DNA of 64,000 bases from Oxalobacteraceae sp. CFBP 8761. Its GTDB lineage: Bacteria; Pseudomonadota; Gammaproteobacteria; Burkholderiales; Burkholderiaceae_D. The stretch's first letter is position 1. The number at the start of each line of letters is the position of its first letter. Positions 7,115 through 15,915 of the stretch are shown here, one piece after another. The translations under genes were made by a program, and so were the position numbers. Where the stretch lies: NCBI GenBank assembly GCA_014841595.1, contig JACYUE010000001.1:1972996-2036995 (forward strand), written 5' to 3'. The notes beneath the pieces are model-generated. The model was not told the origin of the DNA. It worked only from the letters and a program-made list of their open reading frames with translations, and made no database searches.

Positions 7115-9958
7115 TTAGAACCTCAGGCTGGCGCCAAGGGTCACGGAGCGCCCGTATCGGTAATAACCGTTGGGCAGGCTGACGGTGCCGTTGGTCAGTC
7201 GTGGTGCTTGCTCGGCATCGGTCAGGTTATTGCCTTCGATGCTGATGCGCAGCGACTTGTTCACATCATAGGCGAGCTGGGCCGTGAGCCAGGTCACCGA
7301 GTTGGTCACCTCGTTGAAGCCGGAACCGATCACGTTGGTCGCAGTGACGAACGAATCGGTGAAGTCGGCTGTGGTACTCATGCTCCACGGGCCCCGTTCG
7401 TACAGGATGCCCAGCGATGCCGTTGCTGGCGCGATGCCTTCGAGTGGGCGTTCGACGCCGCCGACCCAGCTGCTCGACAGATTGCGCGTGTATTGCGCGC
7501 GCACGCCGAAGCCGTTGTCGAACAGGTGCTGCAGGCCGATCTCCATGCCGCGCGCCTTGGCGCTGTCGCCGTTGATGGGGCGCTGCACGTTGAACAGGCG
7601 TCCGCCGGGTGCACCGATGTCCTGACCGGCCAGGTAGAGATTGGTGATCTGGTTCTTGATGTTTTTCTGGTAGACGGCGAAGGTCAGTGCCGAGCTTTTG
7701 GCGTAATACCACTCCAGCGAGATGTCGGCCTGGTGCGCCGTATACGGCTTGAGGTCGGCGTTGCCGCCGTAAATCTGCGTGAAGTCGCCCCACGAGATGC
7801 TGGCCGTGGTGCTGGACGGTGCCAGCTTGTCGACGGATGGGCGCGCCATCGTCTTGGCGGCGCCAACCCGCAGCTGCAGCTTGTCGGTCAGCGAGTAGGT
7901 GAAGTTACCCGACGGCAGAGCGAAGCTGTAGGTGGCATCCTGACGCACGATCGACGGATCGGCGTAGACAGGCGTGAAGTTGAATGCGCCGTTCTGCACG
8001 ATGTCTTCGATCTTGGCGTCCCACGCCTGCGCACCGGTCTTGGTGCGCACGAAGCGCACGCCGACGTCGGCGAACCAGCGCTCGCCGGCCAGGTCGGCCT
8101 GCACGAACGCGGTCGAGGTCTTTTCTTCGACGCGGTAGCTTTCCAGCGGGTTGAAGGCTGGCGCTGACAAGGTCGAGCTGTAGACGCCGCCGCCTGGCCG
8201 TGGCTTGCCGTCCAGCCCCGCCAGTGCCTGCGCGTAGCGGTCGACGTCAAAGCCCAGGAAGCTGCGCGGGAAGTTGCCGTTCACGCCCGACAGGAAGCCT
8301 TTGGGACTCAGCGTCTGGTTGATCACGTTGCCGCCCAGGGTGCCGACGTTGATCGCGTTTTCGCCAGAGTAGTGATCCTGGCCCGAGTTGAACGCATTGT
8401 TGATCATGTCGCGTGACTTCTTGCGGTTGGTCTGGCTCAGACCGAACTTGAGGTAGTCGATGCTGTAGCGGTCCACCTTCCAGTCGGCATTGACGGTCGC
8501 GCCGCCGATGCGGTCGTCGATATTGTCGCCCGCGCGGCTGTAGAAGTGGGTGTTGAAGTCGTTGCCGCTGAACAGGCCCTGGGCCAGTCCGCTCTGCAGA
8601 TCGCGGCCATCGGCCAGCGTGGTCGTCACGTCGGGCACGGCGGCGCCGGTGAGCCGGATGCGCGTCGTGTTCGGCTGGTTCATGCGCAGCACGACGTAGC
8701 TGTCCTTGCCGCCGGAGTCGCGCTTCGAGGTGGACAGATAGACGTCGCCGGCCACGTTCAGCGTCGGGGAAATCCGCCATTCGGCCCGGGTACCGTACAT
8801 CGCGGTATCGACGACCCGGTATTCGGTCTTGTTCAGCACTTCGGGATTCAGGCGCAGCTCGGGGTCGTTGCTGTTCAAGGTCAGGTCTGTCACGACATTG
8901 TTGGTGACCTTGACGTCGGACCAGCGGCCCGGGGCGTACAGCGGGTAGTACGACAGCTGGTAGCCCACCTGGGGTGAGTCGAGCCGCGTCTTGAAGCCGT
9001 CAAAAATGACCTTGACGTCGCTGCTGGGCCGCCACTCCACCTTGCCCGAGAGCGCGATGCGCTCTTTTTTCTCCATGATGGAGCCGAAGCGGAACTGGCC
9101 GGGCCCGATCAGGCCTTCTTCGCTGGGGTCGAGTACGCCGTTGCCGTTCGGATCGATGGCGCCGCCCCAGGTATTGCCGTATTCCCAGAACTGGCTTGGG
9201 TCGCTCGGGATAGGATTGCGCGACCAGCCGCCGTCGTTGCCGGCGGTGTCGGTGCGCACGTCGCGCTTGGCATAGACAACGCCGAGCAGCACGCCGAGCT
9301 TGTTGTCGAAGGTGTTGCTGTAGGTGGCGGACAACTTCTTGCCGTTCAGGCTGCTCATGTCGTTGCGGTCAGCCTCGGCGCGCACCAGGCCGCGCTGGCC
9401 TTTCTGGTCGAACGGGCTGGCCGAGCGCAGGTTCACCAGGCCGCCGATGGCGCCTTCGATCAACTGCGCCTGGGTCGACTTGACGACGTCGGCGCCGCTG
9501 ATCACGTCGGCCGGCAGCACGTCGAATGCGAAGTAGCGGCCCGCGCTGTCGGTGCCCAGCAGGCGCCCGTTGAACGTGGTGATCGTGTAGTCAGGGCCCA
9601 GGCCGCGGATGCTGACTCGCTGGCCTTCGCCGCCGGCCGTGCGGGAAATCGAGACGCCGGTGATATGACTGAGCGAGTCGGCCACGTTGTTGTCGGGGAA
9701 GCGCCCAAGTTCCGTCGCGCTGATGCTGTCCTGGACGACAGCGGCATTGCGTTTGAGTTCCAGCGATTGCTGCAGACTGGCACGGGTGCCGGTCACGACG
9801 ACTTGCTCCAGTTTGCCGGCATCGGGCGCGATGACATCCTGAGCGCGGGCCGATGTCGCAAGTGTGGCAAGCGCGAGCAGACAGGCAGACGTGAGCGGAT
9901 TGAGCATAAACCGATCCTGACGATCGGCGCGCGAGCGGCACTGTGAAGGAGAATTCAT
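7115..9958 (-). CDS. TonB-dependent outer-membrane receptor (TIGR01782-like, carbohydrate type)
   Basis: 947 residues. ATG at 9958 has an AAGGAA ribosome site 8 nt upstream; a second Met at residue 18 would give a shorter signal peptide ending ATSARA. Plug domain at about 45-180 contains LEQVVVTGTRAS, GRFPDNNVADSLSHITGVSI, VSIRGLGPDYTITTFNGR and a Gly-rich VNLRSASPF end. The remainder is a 22-strand barrel ending in the aromatic RYGRSVTLGASLRF. This plug style is typical of Caulobacter/Xanthomonas receptors for sugars and oligosaccharides. It heads the operon with amidohydrolase, GH36 and DUF4832 genes, so it probably imports the glycan they act on, powered by TonB-ExbBD encoded elsewhere. 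Confidence 0.93.
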   Translation of the reverse strand: MNSPSQCRSRADRQDRFMLNPLTSACLLALATLATSARAQDVIAPDAGKLEQVVVTGTRASLQQSLELKRNAAVVQDSISATELGRFPDNNVADSLSHITGVSISRTAGGEGQRVSIRGLGPDYTITTFNGRLLGTDSAGRYFAFDVLPADVISGADVVKSTQAQLIEGAIGGLVNLRSASPFDQKGQRGLVRAEADRNDMSSLNGKKLSATYSNTFDNKLGVLLGVVYAKRDVRTDTAGNDGGWSRNPIPSDPSQFWEYGNTWGGAIDPNGNGVLDPSEEGLIGPGQFRFGSIMEKKERIALSGKVEWRPSSDVKVIFDGFKTRLDSPQVGYQLSYYPLYAPGRWSDVKVTNNVVTDLTLNSNDPELRLNPEVLNKTEYRVVDTAMYGTRAEWRISPTLNVAGDVYLSTSKRDSGGKDSYVVLRMNQPNTTRIRLTGAAVPDVTTTLADGRDLQSGLAQGLFSGNDFNTHFYSRAGDNIDDRIGGATVNADWKVDRYSIDYLKFGLSQTNRKKSRDMINNAFNSGQDHYSGENAINVGTLGGNVINQTLSPKGFLSGVNGNFPRSFLGFDVDRYAQALAGLDGKPRPGGGVYSSTLSAPAFNPLESYRVEEKTSTAFVQADLAGERWFADVGVRFVRTKTGAQAWDAKIEDIVQNGAFNFTPVYADPSIVRQDATYSFALPSGNFTYSLTDKLQLRVGAAKTMARPSVDKLAPSSTTASISWGDFTQIYGGNADLKPYTAHQADISLEWYYAKSSALTFAVYQKNIKNQITNLYLAGQDIGAPGGRLFNVQRPINGDSAKARGMEIGLQHLFDNGFGVRAQYTRNLSSSWVGGVERPLEGIAPATASLGILYERGPWSMSTTADFTDSFVTATNVIGSGFNEVTNSVTWLTAQLAYDVNKSLRISIEGNNLTDAEQAPRLTNGTVSLPNGYYRYGRSVTLGASLRF

Positions 9959-10075
9959 GAAACGCTTCCTTTATAAGTTGTTGGAGCAGCGTGGCAATGG
10001 CTGGCAAACGGAAAGGCTGTCTAGTTGCGATCACTGCCTCCACGAGCCGGAGTACTTACCAGCTGATGTGACTCG

Positions 10076-10282
10076 ATTCTTTCTTTCGTTTTATTTCGTA
10101 TTGCTTGAATCCTCATCTCGCAGCTTTCGGTTGAGGGATATCGAAAGTCTTCGACATTGCTCGAACGATCGCTGTGACACCAAGTCTATAGCGAAATTCT
10201 GTGTAATACAAAACATCTTTCGTTTTTTCGAATTTCCGTTGTGTTAACGTATTTCATGAAAATTCTTTCATTCGAAAGTCGG
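10076..10282 (-). promoter_or_regulatory. AT-rich upstream region of the receptor operon with repeated CTTTCG motifs
   Basis: This stretch has far lower GC than the genes around it. It contains TCTTTCGTTTT twice (10082-10092 and 10216-10226), CTTTCG again at about 10124, and the inverse CGAAAG at about 10143 and 10273. DeoR-family regulators of the AgaR/UlaR type bind arrays of T-rich TTTCG-type repeats, so these are candidate operators for the DeoR regulator encoded at 1015-1782. No confident -35/-10 pair was assigned. Confidence 0.55.
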
Positions 10283-10570
10283 GTCTGCCGCGGATTTTTG
10301 TTTGGTGAGGTGCGCCTGTGCACAGGCAGATCGGAAGCGCGATCGAACGGTGCCGAACCGGTTGGATGCGGGAGGGGCGGGAAGGGAGAACTGGTGACCG
10401 GGTTCGATGGGTTATCCCCGAAATGGCTTCGGGACGCGATCGTGGTCAGCGGGGATTTGGATGGGCGTAAACGAATGCGAGAGCGCCAGGGCCGGAACAG
10501 GCCACTGCGCACGGCATCGGGCTACCAGCAGCCCGATAGTCGCGCCAGCCTGTCCGGGACCAGCGGCCTG
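10283..10570. other. Non-coding interval before the isochorismatase gene 3' end
   Basis: No credible gene was found. It holds a perfect 14-bp palindrome GCCTGTGCACAGGC at 10314-10327, and a hairpin at 10516-10537 (ATCGGGCT / AGCCCGAT, 6-nt loop) which lies just past the isochorismatase stop and may mark that transcript's end. Confidence 0.45.
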
Positions 10571-11119
10571 TCAGCCCGCCAGGTAGTCGTCGGCAGACAC
10601 CACCGACGCGTAGGCAAACGCAAGTGCCGACATGAACGCGGCGTGCACCTGCGCGGCCGGCACGGTTTGTCCAACGAACTCAAGGTCGCGCGTGGCGCAT
10701 GCATCGTGCACGACCGTTGTCTTGTACCCGAAGTCGGAGGCTGCACGGGTCGTCGCATCGATGCACATATGACTCATGGCGCCAATGACCGTCACCCTGT
10801 CGACGCCGTGGTCGTCAAGCAGTGCCTTGAGATGGGTCTTGAGAAAAGCATTCGGGAAGTTCTTGACGATGACCGGTTCGCCCTGCACCGGCGCCACGGT
10901 GTCGTGGATCTGGACGGCATCCGTTCCCGGCGTGAAGACGGGCGCGTCCGGGTCCGTTGACTCGTGGCGAATATGGATGAGCAGGTCGCCTTTGGTGCGG
11001 GCATCGGCGATCACGCGCGCTGCATTGGCCAATGCGTCATGGATGCCGGCCAGGGCCAGTTTTCCGGTAGGGAGATACTCGTTCTGGAGGTCGACGACGA
11101 CGACAGCATGCTTGTTCAT
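10571..11119 (-). CDS. Isochorismatase-family cysteine hydrolase
   Basis: 182-residue cytoplasmic hydrolase of the isochorismatase/nicotinamidase superfamily. The catalytic triad is visible: Asp in VVVVDLQNEY (about residue 10), Lys in VIVKNFPNAF (about 87), and Cys in GAMSHMCIDAT (about 119) with the cis-peptide loop before it. ATG at 11119 is preceded by AAAGGAAC, a good ribosome site. Family members hydrolyse amides or enol ethers such as nicotinamide, N-carbamoyl compounds or isochorismate; the substrate here is unknown. It is divergent from a GlxA-type regulator with a 137-bp shared promoter region, the usual arrangement for a regulator and its target. Confidence 0.88.
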   Translation of the reverse strand: MNKHAVVVVDLQNEYLPTGKLALAGIHDALANAARVIADARTKGDLLIHIRHESTDPDAPVFTPGTDAVQIHDTVAPVQGEPVIVKNFPNAFLKTHLKALLDDHGVDRVTVIGAMSHMCIDATTRAASDFGYKTTVVHDACATRDLEFVGQTVPAAQVHAAFMSALAFAYASVVSADDYLAG

Positions 11120-11256
11120 GGTGATGTTCCTTTCATTGAAATGAGGCGGCCAGCGACAATATCGTGCACGTGTCGGGCCAGCCGGAAGACCGATTGTGCT
11201 CGCAACGACCACCATCGAACATTGGCCCGAAGGCTAACTTTCGATACAATCGGGCC

Positions 11257-12255
11257 ATGTCTCTTATTGCGCCTGAAGTCCGCCATCAAAAAGTTGCCGT
11301 TATCGCCTTCGAGGGCATCACGCCATTTCATTTGTCGGTGCCTTGTCTGGTGTTCGGCAGCCACGTGGCGGGCGCTGATGCGATGTCGTTCGAGATCACT
11401 GTCTGCGCACCGCAGAGGGGCACGTTGCCAACCTCTGCCGGATTCGCGATCGCGATCGATGCCGACCTCTCGGCAGTCGATGAGGCTGACATCATCGTCA
11501 TGCCTTCCTGGCACGCAGACGGGCGCAGTGCACCGGACAGCCTGCTTGACAGTCTGCGCCGCGGCCATGCGCGCGGCGCCATCATTGTCGGCTTGTGCCT
11601 GGGCGCCTTTCCGCTGGCACAGGCCGGCCTGCTCGATGGCCGGACCGTGGCAACGCACTGGCAGGCGGCAGACATGCTCGCGCAGCACTATCCCCGACTT
11701 GCCGTGGATCGGCACGTGCTGTACGTGGATGATGGCGACATCCTGACGTCGGCGGGTGTTGCCGCCGGCCTCGATTGCTGCCTGCATCTGCTGCGGCGAT
11801 TGTGTGGTGCCGAGGTCGCTAACCGTGTCGCAAAGCACATCCTGGTCGCGCCGCACCGTGACGGCGGGCAGGCGCAATTCATCGAGCGGCCGTTGCCGGA
11901 TGACGCTGCGGCAGGGCGGTTCGCCCAGTTGCTCGAATGGGTCGGTGAACATCTGCACGAGGAGCACAGCATTGACATGCTGGCCGAGCGCGCTGCCATG
12001 AGCCGGCGCAATTTCACACGTCATTTCCGCCTTGCTACCGGCACCTCCGTCAAGCAGTGGTTGCAGAATCAGCGACTGATCCATGCCCAGCGGCTGCTCG
12101 AGGCAGGGGACTTGTCGATCGAGCGCGTCGCGCACGTATCCGGATTCGGCACGGCGCTGTCGCTTCGGCAGCATTTCAAGGCAGCCCTGCGCACATCGCC
12201 GTCCGACTACCGCAAGCGCTTTCGGGCCAGTAGCGTTGAGCGCGCTGAAACCTGA
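11257..12255 (+). CDS. GlxA-family transcriptional regulator (DJ-1/PfpI domain plus AraC HTH)
   Basis: 332 residues. Residues about 10-180 form a DJ-1/PfpI glutamine-amidotransferase-like domain with the nucleophile-elbow Cys in IIVGLCLGAFPLAQAG. Residues about 225-320 form the AraC/XylS DNA-binding domain: two helix-turn-helices with MSRRNFTRHFRLATG and IERVAHVSGFGTALSLRQHF. ATG at 11257 is used because it starts just ahead of the first strand (HQKVAVIAF). In this family the DJ-1 domain acts as a ligand sensor. It likely controls the divergent isochorismatase-family hydrolase. Confidence 0.92.
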   Translation: MSLIAPEVRHQKVAVIAFEGITPFHLSVPCLVFGSHVAGADAMSFEITVCAPQRGTLPTSAGFAIAIDADLSAVDEADIIVMPSWHADGRSAPDSLLDSLRRGHARGAIIVGLCLGAFPLAQAGLLDGRTVATHWQAADMLAQHYPRLAVDRHVLYVDDGDILTSAGVAAGLDCCLHLLRRLCGAEVANRVAKHILVAPHRDGGQAQFIERPLPDDAAAGRFAQLLEWVGEHLHEEHSIDMLAERAAMSRRNFTRHFRLATGTSVKQWLQNQRLIHAQRLLEAGDLSIERVAHVSGFGTALSLRQHFKAALRTSPSDYRKRFRASSVERAET

Positions 12256-12588
12256 CCAGGGCACTGGCTGTAAGGATGGTCACCGGGTCGAGTAGAGCGG
12301 CGTCTAATCTCGCTGAAATGTAACTAACCAACGTATGAATTTGCGAAACGACAAACCCCGCGTTAGCGGCGGCGCCAACCTTGCGAGCACATGAAACCGT
12401 CGCCAGATCACGTGATAATCACGCCCGCCAGCGACGATCTGGCACCGCAATAATGCTAGAATGGCGCCCAGCTTGCGTGGTGCCAGCTTCTGGCAGGGCA
12501 GCTGCGAGTGTTTGCATAATAATAAAGCCCTGTTTTTACAGGGCTTTATGTTTTTGAACGATTTAGAGCGTTACTGAGGAAATCTGCG
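12256..12588. other. Intergenic region upstream of ycaO
   Basis: 333 bp without a gene. It contains an inverted repeat GCCAGATC (12402-12409) / GATCTGGC (12436-12443) flanking a GTGATAATCAC near-palindrome, a TAGAAT element at 12457-12462 that could be a -10 box without a good -35, and the hairpin listed separately. GAGGA at 12576-12580 is the ycaO ribosome site. Confidence 0.4.
12522..12549 (+). terminator. Intrinsic terminator-like hairpin upstream of ycaO
   Basis: A 12-bp perfect stem (ATAAAGCCCTGT / ACAGGGCTTTAT) with a TTTT loop, followed by GTTTTT. It can terminate transcripts from the GlxA-type gene, although it lies 266 bp past that stop and only 40 bp before ycaO, so it could equally act as a leader terminator for ycaO if the promoter is upstream of it. 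Confidence 0.7.
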
Positions 12589-14787
12589 ATGGAAATTAAG
12601 GTCAACTTTCTCGACAAGCTTCGTCTCGAGGCGAAGTTCGATGACTTCACGGTGATTGCCGACCAACCCATCCGCTACAAGGGTGACGGTTCGGCGCCGG
12701 GCCCTTTCGATTACTTCCTGGCTTCGTCGGCACTGTGCGCGGCGTACTTCGTCAAGCTGTACTGCGATACGCGCAACATCCCGACCGAAAACATCCGCCT
12801 GTCGCAGAATAATATCGTCGACCCGGAAAACCGTTACCAGCAGATTTTCAAGATCCAGGTCGAGCTGCCTGCCGATATCTCGGACAAGGACCGCCAGGGC
12901 ATCCTGCGCTCGATCGACCGTTGCACGGTCAAGAAAGTGGTGCAGGCCGGCCCTGAATTCGTCATCGAAGAAGTCGAAAATCTCGACGCCGATGTGCAGG
13001 CCTTGCTCACGCTGCAGCCGTCGACCGACTCGCGCACCTACATCACCGGCAAGGACCTGCCGCTCGAGCAGACCATCGCCAATATGTCGGGCATGCTGGC
13101 CGATTGGGGCATCAAGATCGAGATCGCCTCGTGGCGTAATATCGTGCCGAACGTGTGGTCGCTGCATATCCGCGACGCCCATTCGCCAATGTGCTTCACC
13201 AACGGCAAGGGCGCAACGAAGGAAAGCGCACTGGCCTCGGCACTGGGCGAATACATCGAGCGTCTCAATTGCAACCACTTCTACGCCGGCGCGTTCTGGG
13301 GCGAAGACATCGCCAACGCACCGTTCGTCCATTACCCGAACGAACGCTGGTTCAAGCCAGGCCCGAACGACGCGCTCCCGGCGGAGATTCTCGATGCCTA
13401 CAGCCTCGAGATCTATAACCCGGACGACGAACTGCGTGGCTCGCACCTGATCGACACCAATTCGGGCAATGCCGCGCGCGGCATTTGCGCGCTGCCGTAC
13501 GTGCGCCAGTCGGACAATGAGGTCGTGTACTTCCCGACCAACCTGATCGAGAACCTGTACGTCAGCAATGGCATGAGCGCCGGTAACACGCTGGCCGAAG
13601 CGCAGGTGCAGTGCCTGTCCGAGATTTTCGAACGCGCCGTCAAGCGCGAGATCCTGGAAGGCGAATTGTCGCTGCCGGACGTGCCGCAAGAAGTGCTCGC
13701 GAAATACCCGGGCATCGTGGCCGGCATCGCGGCGCTGGAAGAGCAGGGCTTCCCGGTACTCGTGAAAGACGCGTCGATGGGCGGCACCTATCCCGTCATG
13801 TGCGTGACGCTGATGAACCGCAAGACGGGCGGCGTGTTTGCCTCATTTGGCGCGCACCCGAGTTTCGAAGTGGCGCTGGAGCGCAGCCTGACCGAACTCC
13901 TGCAAGGCCGCAGCTTCGAAGGATTGAACGATTTGCCGCAGCCGACCTTCGCCAGCAATGCCGTCACCGAGCCGAACAACTTCGTCGAACACTTCATCGA
14001 TTCGAGCGGCATCGTCTCGTGGCGCTTCTTCAGCGCCAAGGCCGACTTCGATTTCGTGGAATGGGATTTCTCGAGCGAGGGCGAACACGCCAATGCCGAA
14101 GAAGCGGCGACGCTGCTGGCGATCCTGGCCGACATGGGCAAGGAAGTCTACACGGCGGTGTACGACCAGCTTGGCGCGACCGCGTGCCGCATCCTGGTGC
14201 CGGGTTATTCTGAGATCTATCCGGTCGAAGACCTGATCTGGGATAACACGAACAAGTCGCTGCTGTTCCGCAGCGATGTCCTGAATCTGCATCGCCTGGA
14301 CGACGCCAGCCTCGAAGCGCTGATCGATCGGCTGGAAAACAGTGAGCTCGACGAGTATTCGGATATCGCCACGCTGATCGGCATCGAGTTCGACGAGAAT
14401 ACCGAGTGGGGCCAGCTGACCGTACTCGAACTCAAGCTGCTGATTCACCTGGCGCTGGGCCAGCTCGAGGATGCCCATGAACTGGTCGGTGCGTTCTTGC
14501 AATACAACGACAACACTGTCGAACGCCGCCTCTTCTATCAGGCGATGAATGTAGTGCTGGAAGTCTCGCTCGACGACGATCTGGAACTGGACGATTATGT
14601 CGCCAACTTCCGCCGCATGTATGGCGACGAGCGCATGGACGCGGTGCTCGGTTCGGTGGACGGCAGCGTGCGTTTCCATGGCCTGACGCCGACCAGCATG
14701 GCGCTGGAGGGGCTCGATCGCCATCACCGCCTGATCGACAGCTACAAGAAGCTGCACGCAGCGCGGGCGAAGGCGGCGGCGCGCTGA
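12589..14787 (+). CDS. ycaO: OsmC domain/YcaO domain fusion protein
   Basis: 732 residues in three parts. Residues 1-135 (MEIKVNFLDKLRLEAKFDDF...) are an OsmC-like domain. Residues about 165-545 are the YcaO ATP-grasp-like domain, with GKGATKESALASALGEYIERL, NGMSAGNTLAEAQVQCLSEIFERAVKRE and GGTYPVMCVTLMN. The last 170 residues are helical and TPR-like. E. coli YcaO is implicated with RimO in methylthiolation of ribosomal protein S12; other YcaO enzymes phosphorylate peptide backbones to form azolines or thioamides. No RiPP precursor or partner genes are adjacent, which favours the housekeeping type. A strong hairpin follows the gene. Confidence 0.88.
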   Translation: MEIKVNFLDKLRLEAKFDDFTVIADQPIRYKGDGSAPGPFDYFLASSALCAAYFVKLYCDTRNIPTENIRLSQNNIVDPENRYQQIFKIQVELPADISDKDRQGILRSIDRCTVKKVVQAGPEFVIEEVENLDADVQALLTLQPSTDSRTYITGKDLPLEQTIANMSGMLADWGIKIEIASWRNIVPNVWSLHIRDAHSPMCFTNGKGATKESALASALGEYIERLNCNHFYAGAFWGEDIANAPFVHYPNERWFKPGPNDALPAEILDAYSLEIYNPDDELRGSHLIDTNSGNAARGICALPYVRQSDNEVVYFPTNLIENLYVSNGMSAGNTLAEAQVQCLSEIFERAVKREILEGELSLPDVPQEVLAKYPGIVAGIAALEEQGFPVLVKDASMGGTYPVMCVTLMNRKTGGVFASFGAHPSFEVALERSLTELLQGRSFEGLNDLPQPTFASNAVTEPNNFVEHFIDSSGIVSWRFFSAKADFDFVEWDFSSEGEHANAEEAATLLAILADMGKEVYTAVYDQLGATACRILVPGYSEIYPVEDLIWDNTNKSLLFRSDVLNLHRLDDASLEALIDRLENSELDEYSDIATLIGIEFDENTEWGQLTVLELKLLIHLALGQLEDAHELVGAFLQYNDNTVERRLFYQAMNVVLEVSLDDDLELDDYVANFRRMYGDERMDAVLGSVDGSVRFHGLTPTSMALEGLDRHHRLIDSYKKLHAARAKAAAR

Positions 14788-14796
14788 GCTGGTGAC

Positions 14797-14836
14797 GGGC
14801 CGGCGTTGTTGCTACCTACAGCAAGAACGCCGGCCC
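14797..14836 (+). terminator. Long hairpin after ycaO
   Basis: An 11-bp stem GGGCCGGCGTT (14797-14807) / AACGCCGGCCC (14826-14836), extended across a G-G mismatch by TTGCT / AGCAA with a 6-nt loop. There is no T-run, but its position 9 bp after the ycaO stop and its stability suggest a 3'-end structure. Its right arm lies inside the eutC-derived direct repeat at 14815-14848. Confidence 0.55.
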
Positions 14837-14848
14837 GCCGCTGCCTGG
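14815..14848. repeat. Left copy of 34-bp direct repeat (eutC 3'-end remnant)
   Basis: It is identical to 21769-21802 at 31 of 34 positions. Read on the minus strand it encodes PGSGGPAFLL followed by a stop, matching the eutC C-terminus [10 protein letters not shown] plus stop. The three differences are transitions. It appears to be a leftover of the eutC 3' end now separated from eutC by about 6.9 kb. Confidence 0.8.
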
Positions 14849-14934
14849 TGAGTCACCATGACTAATGCAGGCACCCATGAACCATCGTTGACGTCAGACA
14901 CCCCGATAACTCACGTTGGCGACGCTTTCGACAT

Positions 14935-15915
14935 TCATTTCTGCTTGTCTGCAAGTACCTCTTGTAACAGCTTGCGGGTTTGATTCAGCGAATCATTCCA
15001 TTGAGCGCCTGGAAGGTAAGCAAAAACAGGGGCATCTCCAGGGTTTGCTGCAGCAAATTTAGGATCACGAACCACTGTTTCAACGGCTTTCTGCAGCTGT
15101 TGGGTGATATTCGCAGGAACATTTTTATGGACTGCAAATCCACGTTCCGATGACATCGTCACTTGCAAGCCTGATTCAATCGCCGTTGGCACCTGAGCCA
15201 GCGCCTTGATTCTGGTTCGGGAGAGCTGCGCAATAGCACGGTATTCGGCCGTTTTCCCATGATGGAGTTCTGGCACTTCACTTGCGCTCACAACCGCAAC
15301 ATCGATGAAACCACCGAGCAGGTCGGTGCGCTGTGCTGCCGTTCCTTTGTAAGGCACCTCGTTCAACGACAATCCCGTCTGCTTGCTGATCAATTTGGCA
15401 GCAATCTCGCTATTCGTCCCGATGCCGTTATTTCCGAATGAGACAGAACCTGGTTGCCGTTTGAGTGCTGCCAGAACACTGGCGACGTTGGTATATTTGC
15501 TGTCCGATCGAACAATCAATACCGTCGGATCATCGACGATCCGGGCGACCAAACGAAAGTCTTCGGGTTTGTATTGGGATTTTTTTGACATCGGCACGTA
15601 CAGAAATCCCGGCATGTTGACAACCGCAACGGAATAGCCATCTGCCGCAGCACGTGCAACGTAACCCGTGGCAATTTCGCCTCCCGCGCCAGGTTTGTTC
15701 ATGACGATAAACTGTGTTTTTTCGCCGAGTGGTTTTTGCATGAACCGCGTTATCTTGCGGGCCAGCAGATCAGTGCCGCCGCCTGCCGCGAAGCCGACTA
15801 CCACTTCAATGGGTTTGTCGTTTGGCCAGGCGGCGTAGGCTGGTTGGCAAAGTGCAGTGCCGATAATGGCGCTGATCAAAATCTGTCGGCCACTCTTTCT
15901 GTTCAGTCGGTTCAT
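14935..15915 (-). CDS. Bug-family tripartite tricarboxylate transporter substrate-binding protein
   Basis: 326 residues. ATG at 15915 has a GGAGAT ribosome site and begins a signal peptide ending CQPAYA. The mature protein carries Bug-family marks: WPNDKPIEVVVGFAAGGGTDLLAR near the N-terminus, NKPGAGGEIATGYVARAAADGY, VSFGNNGIGTNSEIAAKL and VPYKGTAAQRTDLLGG. Such periplasmic proteins bind carboxylates or small organic acids for TctAB-type permeases, or act as sensors. No tctA/tctB is present here; an MFS carrier is the only permease in the cluster. Divergent from the LysR gene. Confidence 0.9.
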   Translation of the reverse strand: MNRLNRKSGRQILISAIIGTALCQPAYAAWPNDKPIEVVVGFAAGGGTDLLARKITRFMQKPLGEKTQFIVMNKPGAGGEIATGYVARAAADGYSVAVVNMPGFLYVPMSKKSQYKPEDFRLVARIVDDPTVLIVRSDSKYTNVASVLAALKRQPGSVSFGNNGIGTNSEIAAKLISKQTGLSLNEVPYKGTAAQRTDLLGGFIDVAVVSASEVPELHHGKTAEYRAIAQLSRTRIKALAQVPTAIESGLQVTMSSERGFAVHKNVPANITQQLQKAVETVVRDPKFAAANPGDAPVFAYLPGAQWNDSLNQTRKLLQEVLADKQK

